Assembly (NCBI GenBank): GCA_012963655.1
Contig: DTVI01000506.1
Coordinates: 1-14,647, forward strand
Direction of reading: 5' to 3'
DNA from: Sulfurimonas sp.
GTDB lineage: Bacteria > Campylobacterota > Campylobacteria > Campylobacterales > Sulfurimonadaceae
Length of the DNA: 14,647 nt
Below are positions 6,901-11,941 of this stretch, in pieces (the stretch's first letter is position 1; every line of letters begins with the position of its first letter). The notes beneath the pieces are model-generated. The model searched no databases. It was not told the DNA's origin and worked only from the letters and a program-made list of their open reading frames with translations. Made by a program: the position numbers and the translations under genes.

Positions 6901-9068
6901 CAGGAGAATACACTGTATCAGACACCTTTAATACTAATGTAGAAATAGAAATCATTAATGTAGATTTTTATGGAAGAGACTCAAATCTTTCCTGTGCAAA
7001 CCCTGATTCAAATATCATTGATCCCATCTTCAAACGATTCGGAAGTGGTTCTACAGGATCATCTGAAGTATCAATGGGCGACTTTAACTATACCCTTGCA
7101 AATAGAAACACCGCTTACAGAGTTTGGTTTTTACAAAAAAGTGATGGGTCATTACTAGAGCACATAGGTGATGATCGTTATGATGACGCCTATTATGGAG
7201 ATTTATACAATGCTTCTGCTTCTGGACTTGTTGAAACCGAAGATAAAAACTGTTCAACTGTATGCCCAAGTTCAGGAGATAATTGTTATACATGTATACG
7301 AAAGTATTGGGGCCAAAAAACTTGTTCAAGAGATAACTTTTCAATCAGACCAGATTCTTTTAAGATTGACTTATATGACAATAATCAAGCAGATACAGGT
7401 TCAGGTACTTACCTCTCGACAAATGATTCAAGTACAGCAAAAAATATTGCAGCCGGATATAACTATCAATTTAAGCTAACCGCTACGCAAAGTGCTAGTG
7501 ATAATGCTGTTCTTGGTTATATTCAAGGATTTGGACAAGATGATCCAGAGGTATTGCAAAGTGTCGCTGATGGAGGTACTTATGATGAAGATGATAATCA
7601 TTCTGCTTATTTACTAAACGGATTTGCAAGTAATGTAAACTGTCCAAATCTCAATAGTGAAGCCTTCGAGTTCTCGTTTTGGGACGGTGCCGCTACAAAT
7701 ATGGAAGTTGCCACGCGTGATGTAGGTGATTATAAACTTCATATTATAGATAATAAATGGACAGAGGTTGATAATCCAGGTCAATATGGACAAGATTGTT
7801 ATAATCCTAATGTTCCATCAAGCTCATCTTTAACACCGTGTAATATAAATTCTAATGTTGGAACGGCAAGAAATGACTTTTCTATTAATTCAAGAGCTTA
7901 TGACTTTAATATTACATCTATTCAGACCAATCAATTTAATAAAGGTCCAAATAGTACACCTGTTCTTGCTAATGATTATATTTACAATAACAATATATTT
8001 ATAGATCAAAATATGACCTTAAGATATAACGGAGCTATACACGCCGTTGACGCCAATAATAATGATCTTCTTAACTTTACAGATAAATGTTATTCTCAAA
8101 AGGTTAGTTTTACTATCGATACCACCCTAAGTCCTGCAAATAGAGTCTTTCCTTATACCAGTGCTATATATAGTACTATAGGGGGCGTGAAAAATTTAGA
8201 TGAGTTAACTACGATAACAGATACAGGTGTTACCGTTCAAGACTATAATGCTTCAGGTCTAATTCCTCCTACTGCTACTGAAGTAGCAGTAGCAGGCACT
8301 ATTAGCCAATTTACAAGTGCTATTGGAACAGAAAGTTTTACTAATGGTATTGCTAATGTTGAGTTTGTTTTAAACTATGATAGAGCTGTTAATGGTGTCC
8401 CTCCTAATCCAATAACCTTAAGTTATGTAGACTTTAATGCCGCGTGTACAACTCCTGCTGACTGCCAATCTTTAGCAGACTTAGGCACAAATAATCCATC
8501 CGAAGATATTATTGGAACCAGTAATGTTACACATGTTTATGCGAGAGCCCATTCTCCTAGAATGCGTGTTTCAACCGCAACTGCCACAATACCTTTATAT
8601 TATGAGTTTTATTGTGATTCAACGATAGGGAGTTTACCTGTTCCTTGTGCCTATACAACATATGATGGATCTATGGTGACAAACCCAGTCCTTACAAATG
8701 GCACCTTAAGTCCTGACTCTATAAGATGGTATGTACAAAACCTTCACGACACTACACTTGATGGAAATGTAACAGGAACACAAATGCGTTCATCAGCTGA
8801 TCAATTACATATCACAACATCAACTATTAGTGGAGATGCTCAAAGTGCAACATATGCCTATGATACCCTCGAAGGTTATCCCTTTAAAACGACGGTTCAA
8901 CTTAATGTACCATCTTGGTTAGTTTATCATCGTTGGAACGCAGGCGCAACATTTAATACCTTCGAACTAGAATTCTTTAATTTAGGTGGATGGGCAGGAA
9001 GTGACAACAGTAAAATTAGTGCAGACACCAATGCATCATCAATCACAAATAGGCGAATTCAATGGTAA
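3978..9068 (+). CDS. giant secreted modular protein, MshQ-like, probable pilus-associated adhesin
   Basis: This encodes a 1696-residue secreted protein of unproven function. The only possible start has AAGGA at 3967-3971. A 23-residue basic leader and the hydrophobic stretch IVFFLIAIFLII form a signal peptide, with likely cleavage at LNA|S (43/44). Residues about 45-160 resemble a pre-peptidase C-terminal domain. Residues 165-265 are CUB-like (GYDYLYITD, LRFTSDG). Residues 268-352 form one cadherin-like Ig repeat (ANDDSYTT, TLAADGTFTYSP, DSFTYTITD). Residues 356-745 form a domain with KGIVWAGLFWQGN and YGGWSLVLIFLED. The C-terminal third resembles MshQ-type proteins (CSRDNFSIRPDSFKI, 1116-1130) and ends with WLVYHRWNAGATFNTFELEF. 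No LPXTG, RTX repeats or autotransporter barrel is seen. It overlaps the next pilin-like gene by 7 nt, suggesting a joint role at a pilus tip. The adhesin role is inferred from modules and neighbours. Confidence 0.85.
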   Translation: MTPLQKRNSIFLLEKIHTYKRNYLSIVFFLIAIFLIIPPSLNASPDDSCPGSLKDTLSLSDTSYSNYFKVRKNSDPNDYIYFDITEAGIVSITADEESNRKYNLSVSKVTCGGTDVYGRTSAKDHTVSSFPVSAGDRIYVRIDAEGYSNNKRRDTDFSIVWSAPPTSWFKSADGLSAYTLPSPYQNNLDITETLIISGASQIQITVSGETETGYDYLYITDAAGDTQTFHGSINQIYVATGPSISLRFTSDGNIIDDGVSVSIIEYSATANDDSYTTLPGTDLTSENVLDNDYGPGITITDNTEPSDGTLTLAADGTFTYSPDTVFIETDSFTYTITDDDGKTDTATVTINMVAKTSYGGSNLDFYLVNPPSSQNIRGDFRIAGNTVECLTDSTSSFDGTCQDDASLTDNNRMVKYIDIDGDSTTEGKTTWNSSSSYFNIPDSYEQDGGKGIVWAGLFWQGNINTDNGDSDNQRLAVSSNGGTDFTTVEMDTGDTMKIEDFQANKIKLKINTNNYADVTAKTLNANSRYTDGGATYAAYADITGLIQDANLASGDNNFTIANLSTNEGREANLGNYGGWSLVLIFLEDLNGKARNISIYNGFKVVKSAGSGTFGTPAEIKISGFKLPGSGTISSSLAMFAGEGEHPYTDDTVQISNTTTASNFTNIPVNLGTDSDNIFNAKLDNILRENIPGEFNNLQNNNDGIDIDVYNIGSTLEDYRDLDEFIDTIYLELKSSLDYITPSMVAFSTELYTPDICYEYTYDIGGYVIDTVNNDINTSYHKQGFPLTTHLAIRSQEADLDLENVSFTITSQPEFLTYKNDSMQYAGNNINDFDNILDNNPQIHSFELSPDNNFTLNIGANVGGGLDGGGTLSGAQTYFSKFEHDFNATTASESSINTSLQMTVSYSANFGSGDVTFTKVLDEDSLCEGSESYDPEWGRFNVIDGSQTDTSVPNLYTQVSNKNFSAKIVGFKKDGSGEYTVSDTFNTNVEIEIINVDFYGRDSNLSCANPDSNIIDPIFKRFGSGSTGSSEVSMGDFNYTLANRNTAYRVWFLQKSDGSLLEHIGDDRYDDAYYGDLYNASASGLVETEDKNCSTVCPSSGDNCYTCIRKYWGQKTCSRDNFSIRPDSFKIDLYDNNQADTGSGTYLSTNDSSTAKNIAAGYNYQFKLTATQSASDNAVLGYIQGFGQDDPEVLQSVADGGTYDEDDNHSAYLLNGFASNVNCPNLNSEAFEFSFWDGAATNMEVATRDVGDYKLHIIDNKWTEVDNPGQYGQDCYNPNVPSSSSLTPCNINSNVGTARNDFSINSRAYDFNITSIQTNQFNKGPNSTPVLANDYIYNNNIFIDQNMTLRYNGAIHAVDANNNDLLNFTDKCYSQKVSFTIDTTLSPANRVFPYTSAIYSTIGGVKNLDELTTITDTGVTVQDYNASGLIPPTATEVAVAGTISQFTSAIGTESFTNGIANVEFVLNYDRAVNGVPPNPITLSYVDFNAACTTPADCQSLADLGTNNPSEDIIGTSNVTHVYARAHSPRMRVSTATATIPLYYEFYCDSTIGSLPVPCAYTTYDGSMVTNPVLTNGTLSPDSIRWYVQNLHDTTLDGNVTGTQMRSSADQLHITTSTISGDAQSATYAYDTLEGYPFKTTVQLNVPSWLVYHRWNAGATFNTFELEFFNLGGWAGSDNSKISADTNASSITNRRIQW
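8265..8296 (+). repeat. long perfect palindrome inside the giant gene
   Basis: CTACTGCTACT (8269-8279) and AGTAGCAGTAG (8282-8292) are perfect 11-bp arms around a 2-nt centre. Three more pairs follow after a single C-C mismatch (8265-8267 with 8294-8296). The DNA encodes IPPTATEVAVAG. No T-run follows, so termination is unlikely. In RNA it would be a strong hairpin late in the first cistron and might affect decay or ribosome movement. Coding coincidence remains possible. Confidence 0.5.
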
Positions 9069-9757
9069 TAACACAGAAAAAACGTTCAGCCTTTACACTC
9101 CTAGAATTAATTTTTGCTATTATAATCATTAGTGTGACTGTACTTGCTCTACCTACTGTTTTACTTTCAACAGCAGCCTCACAAGAACAAACACTTAAGG
9201 ATGAAGGTATTATGCTAACATCTACTAAGGTAGCACAAGTATTAACCTTTCCATGGGATCAGCAAAGCTCACCTGATACAGGTTCTTTAATGTCCACTTC
9301 CCAGGTTCTTAGTACAGATGGTGATGGAGATTTTAATCGAAGTGGGATAACTAGTTTTAGAGTTGGACACTTTCCAGAAAAACTACGACGTAGATTAAGC
9401 CCCCTCGTGAGTGAAAGAAATGCAAGTGCTATTGGTGGTACAAATAATATTGGTGCCTTTGATGGAACTTCCGTTCAAGTAGGCACAGCTGGCTCTGATC
9501 GTGGTTATAAAAAGCAATACCAATTAAACACATCAGTTCAATACATTAGCGACACTGCTATCTACAATCCAGCAACTGGTTCCATTATTAATTTTGACTA
9601 CAATACAACTGTACTTGCAGGCACAACAAGTAATATAAAAATGGTTACCGTTTCTACCCAAGAAAAGAACAATGCAGGAGAATGGGTGAATATTATCCAA
9701 ATGACATCATTTAGCTCAAACATTGGTGAAGCAGAATTTTTTATGAGGAGATATTAA
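9062..9757 (+). CDS. minor pilin/pseudopilin, PilV/MshD-like
   Basis: This is a type IV pilin-like protein of 231 residues. The leader MVITQKKRSA is cut before F11 (A|FTLLEL), with Glu15 at mature position +5, as required for prepilin peptidase processing and filament entry. A hydrophobic helix follows (residues 11-40). Ala in place of Gly before the cut is common in Campylobacterota pilins. Residues 86-95 (DGDGDFNRSG) resemble a calcium-binding loop. The C-terminal NIKMVTVSTQ and SFSSNIGE match minor pilins of this phylum (from memory). The ATG lies inside the last 7 nt of the giant gene with only a weak AGG 8 nt upstream, so translation probably relies on coupling. Its last base is the first base of the next ATG. 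The likely site is the inner membrane or the pilus tip. Confidence 0.82.
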   Translation: MVITQKKRSAFTLLELIFAIIIISVTVLALPTVLLSTAASQEQTLKDEGIMLTSTKVAQVLTFPWDQQSSPDTGSLMSTSQVLSTDGDGDFNRSGITSFRVGHFPEKLRRRLSPLVSERNASAIGGTNNIGAFDGTSVQVGTAGSDRGYKKQYQLNTSVQYISDTAIYNPATGSIINFDYNTTVLAGTTSNIKMVTVSTQEKNNAGEWVNIIQMTSFSSNIGEAEFFMRRY

Positions 9758-10683
9758 TGAGAAAGGCTTTTACCTTTATTGAACTTATTTTTGTTATCAT
9801 GGTCATTGGTATTATCGCTAAGTTTGGGACAAGTCTTTTTGTTACCGCCCATGTAGCCGCCGCGTCAACCTCAATACACAACAGACTTCATAGCGACACA
9901 GACCTTATCTTACAACAAATTTCTAATCGCCTTCAATACCGAATCAAAGAATCTGTAGTAACACGAACAAGCCTTACAGGAACAGCAACCGCCTTAGCTT
10001 CTACAACAGGAGCACCTACTATCCTAGAATGGGTTGGTTATGACATTGATGGATGGTTAGGTATACATGATGGTACCTTCAATAAGCCAACCTGGAGTGG
10101 TTTTATTGACGTAAGTTCAGGTGCTACACTTGAAACAGCACCTAATACAAACTTTTTAGCTTCTCCTGGTACCAATACCGCTGACATCAATACTACTATA
10201 CAGGCTATAAACTCTACTGTCGGTGGTGGTGGAAGTGGTATAAGTAATTCTGCTGTCTTTTTTACTGGAGCAAATAGTGATGTTTCAACTGATTATGGTT
10301 GGAATACAACAACTGCCTTAGGCACTCAAGCAGATGTAGCAGCACATAGAATCACTTCAGAACCAACTGTAACCAGACTAACTAAGAATGCAGCTACAAC
10401 TGACTTTACAGGAACAGATGTATATGAAAACTATAAACTTGCATGGACGGCTTACGCCTTAGAGCTCAACCCCACCACGGGTAATTTATTCTTACATTAT
10501 GATTACCAACCTTGGGAAGGGGAACGTCCTACAAATGCTAATGGGGTTTTATTACTTCAAAATGTTGATACCTTTAAGTTTGTATCTGTTGGTGATTCTA
10601 TTCAGGTACAAGTTTGTGTTAATGATGCAAATACTTTAGGGGAAGGACTTTACGCAATATGCAAAGAAATATCAATATTTTAA
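9757..10683 (+). CDS. minor pilin/pseudopilin, PilW/MshO-like
   Basis: This is a 308-residue pilin-like protein. The short leader MRKA is followed by FTFIELIFVIMVIGII, so cleavage is predicted at A4|F5 with Glu9 at mature +5. The start is fixed by GAGGAG at 9745-9750 and a one-base TAATG overlap with the previous gene. The large periplasmic domain has a Thr/Ala/Asn-rich middle. It ends with a LLQNVDTFKF beta segment and a VQVCVN...YAICKEISIF tail holding a likely disulfide pair, a layout seen in PilW/MshO-type minor pilins. In known systems such proteins sit in the tip complex that starts pilus assembly. Here it lies between PilV-like and PilX-like genes, which is the usual trio. The subclass call rests on order, size and tail and is moderately sure. 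Pilin nature is secure. Confidence 0.82.
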   Translation: MRKAFTFIELIFVIMVIGIIAKFGTSLFVTAHVAAASTSIHNRLHSDTDLILQQISNRLQYRIKESVVTRTSLTGTATALASTTGAPTILEWVGYDIDGWLGIHDGTFNKPTWSGFIDVSSGATLETAPNTNFLASPGTNTADINTTIQAINSTVGGGGSGISNSAVFFTGANSDVSTDYGWNTTTALGTQADVAAHRITSEPTVTRLTKNAATTDFTGTDVYENYKLAWTAYALELNPTTGNLFLHYDYQPWEGERPTNANGVLLLQNVDTFKFVSVGDSIQVQVCVNDANTLGEGLYAICKEISIF

Positions 10684-11159
10684 GAAACAAAACACCCTTG
10701 CGTTCAGGAATGGCTATGATTTTAGCCATTGCTTTTTTAGTTGTTATTGCCGGGATTATGGCGACAATGCTAAACCTTTCCTCCTTAGGAAACAAACGAA
10801 GTGAGCACCTATATTTCAAAGAACAAGCTCAGCTTTTAGCTAAAAGTGCAACAGAATATGCCTTACTGGCTATTTCTGCGCATGACCGAACAGGTGGCTC
10901 GTGTATAACAACAATAAACTCGCAGTTCCCTGCTTCTAACCCTTATTATAATATAACAACTAATATCAGATATATAGGGCTAGAAGACCTTGGCGGAACC
11001 TGCCAATCATCTTCACCCATTAACCCAACATCTCTCGTCAGTACCATCTCAACTCCAGAATCAATTGGAACTGTTCTAATTGATGTTCAAGTCAGCAATA
11101 TCAATACAGGACTAACTGAAAACGTTGTCTTTCACAGAAGAACACTACAGAAACCTTAA
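10659..11159 (+). CDS. PilX/MshP/GspK-type minor pilin
   Basis: This is a 166-residue protein with a 17-residue basic leader ending RSG, then MAMILAIAFLVVIAGIMATM, a pilin-like N-terminal helix. Cleavage is expected at G17|M18. Mature position +5 is Leu and not Glu, as in GspK-like subunits that cap the filament. After the helix, residues 44-75 (KRSEHLYFKEQAQLLAKSATEYALL) form the amphipathic continuation typical of PilX/MshP proteins. The two cysteines at 81 and 115 could form a disulfide. The start overlaps the previous gene by 25 nt and has its own AAGGA (10643-10647). It is the last gene of the operon, and its TAA lies within the left arm of a strong terminator. The function in the tip complex is inferred from order and fold signals. 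Confidence 0.78.
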   Translation: MQRNINILRNKTPLRSGMAMILAIAFLVVIAGIMATMLNLSSLGNKRSEHLYFKEQAQLLAKSATEYALLAISAHDRTGGSCITTINSQFPASNPYYNITTNIRYIGLEDLGGTCQSSSPINPTSLVSTISTPESIGTVLIDVQVSNINTGLTENVVFHRRTLQKP

Positions 11160-11188
11160 CAAAAGGTTTCTTCTTTTATTTCTTTTTT
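11150..11188 (+). terminator. strong intrinsic terminator of the pilin operon
   Basis: The arms GAAACCTT (11150-11157) and AAGGTTTC (11163-11170) form a perfect 8-bp stem with loop AACAA, followed by a T-rich tract with runs of T to 11188. The last gene's TAA (11157-11159) spans the end of the left arm and the first bases of the loop. This closes the four-gene transcription unit before hpf. Confidence 0.85.
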
Positions 11189-11220
11189 ATTCTCACAAGC
11201 TACCTTAAGAATTCTCTCGT

Positions 11221-11226
11221 TATAAT
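11221..11226 (+). promoter_or_regulatory. candidate -10 of the hpf promoter
   Basis: TATAAT lies 41 nt upstream of the hpf ATG in a T-rich spacer after the operon terminator. There is no clear -35, as is usual in this phylum. The hpf ribosome site is AAGGA at 11256-11260. Confidence 0.45.
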
Positions 11227-11267
11227 AATTACATATCTACAATTTTTAGCTCTTAAAGGATACAAAT

Positions 11268-11813
11268 ATGAACACAAGTATGGTTGGACGTCAAGTAGAA
11301 CTTACAGACTCAATTAAACAACAAATAGAAGCTTCTATCGATTCCCTTAGTAAATTTAATTTGGATATTATATCTGTGCGCGCTATTGCTTCAGGCGAAG
11401 AAAAAAAAGGTCATAAAGGAAAGGGTGTAAGTATAGAACTTACTATCAACCTTCCTCATAAAAACACTATAGTTATCAAACAAAGAGATGATGACTTATA
11501 TGCGGCTATTGACGTAGCTACAAATAGAGCACAAAAAGCACTTCGCCGTCATCATGAACGTATTCGTGATCATAAAAAAGAAGGTATCAATGAGGCCAAG
11601 GCTGCTTCAAAAGATATCAATATGAGTGAAGAAAGACTAGCCCTTGAAGATGAGATTGTTCCACATGAACTAGAGCTGTATAAGCCACAAGAAGTTCAAG
11701 ATATTTTAGAAAGTCTTAAAGAAACAGATAAGCAGTTTGAAATTTTTAATGATATAGACGGTAAAACCCGTGTTTTATATAAACGTAAAGATGGTCGTTT
11801 CGGTCTGTACTAG
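11268..11813 (+). CDS. hpf: long-form ribosome hibernation promoting factor
   Basis: Long HPF binds the small ribosomal subunit and pairs ribosomes into inactive 100S dimers in stationary or starved cells. The start follows AAGGA with 7 nt spacing. The N-terminal HPF/RaiA domain covers residues 1 to about 105 (GRQVELTDSIKQQIEASI, then DDLYAAIDVATNRAQKALRR). An acidic linker follows, then the C-terminal dimerisation domain at about 130-181 (YKPQEVQDILESL, FEIFNDIDGKTRVLYKRKDG). The 181-residue length and second domain mark the long type, not the short gammaproteobacterial HPF. It stands alone with its own candidate promoter, after the pilin operon terminator and convergent with recG. Identification is firm; no stress-regulation site is visible. 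Confidence 0.95.
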   Translation: MNTSMVGRQVELTDSIKQQIEASIDSLSKFNLDIISVRAIASGEEKKGHKGKGVSIELTINLPHKNTIVIKQRDDDLYAAIDVATNRAQKALRRHHERIRDHKKEGINEAKAASKDINMSEERLALEDEIVPHELELYKPQEVQDILESLKETDKQFEIFNDIDGKTRVLYKRKDGRFGLY

Positions 11814-11851
11814 ACCTTAAGCTAAATAGTAAACCAAATTTTTCTTTCTTC

Positions 11852-11939
11852 CCAATCGATTAGTCTAATTAGAATTTCTTAACAGGAATTCAGAAAATAA
11901 AAATCTCTGTAGAGATTTTCAATAGGGCTAATCGATTGG
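11852..11939. repeat. 88-bp element: 12-bp inverted repeat enclosing two hairpins
   Basis: The outer arms CCAATCGATTAG (11852-11863) and CTAATCGATTGG (11928-11939) are perfect inverted repeats, and each contains the 8-bp palindrome AATCGATT. Between them lie GAATTTC/GGAATTC (11872-11878 with 11885-11891, one G-T pair, loop TTAACA) and AAAATCTCT/AGAGATTTT (11900-11908 with 11911-11919). The whole could fold as a three-way junction. It fills most of the hpf-recG convergent gap and ends 2 bp from the recG stop. It may be a compound terminator or a small non-coding mobile element. Confidence 0.6.
11893..11919 (-). terminator. terminator of the M16-recG transcript, possibly bidirectional
   Basis: On the minus strand the stem AAAATCTCT/AGAGATTTT (9 bp, or 8 bp with a 4-nt loop) is followed by TTTTTATTTTC, a good U-tract, about 22 nt after the recG stop. 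In the plus direction the right arm itself ends in TTTTC, so it may also stop hpf transcription. Confidence 0.65.
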
Positions 11940-11941
11940 TA

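Noticed and set aside
7084..7344. 86-codon minus-strand open frame opposite the giant gene
   Set aside because: Antisense shadow with His/Asn/Tyr-rich composition, no start context and no domain.
7168..7479. 103-codon plus-strand open frame inside the giant gene
   Set aside because: It is a shifted frame of the giant coding sequence, with low-complexity Met/Ile/Leu-rich content, no ribosome site and no family resemblance. The true frame is continuous here.
3978..9068. RTX toxin or type I secreted adhesin
   Set aside because: No glycine-rich GGxGxD nonapeptides and no C-terminal type I signal. An N-terminal Sec signal is present instead.
3978..9068. Autotransporter
   Set aside because: The C-terminus lacks a beta-barrel with a terminal aromatic beta strand pattern. 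It ends in a polar NRRIQW tail overlapping the next gene.
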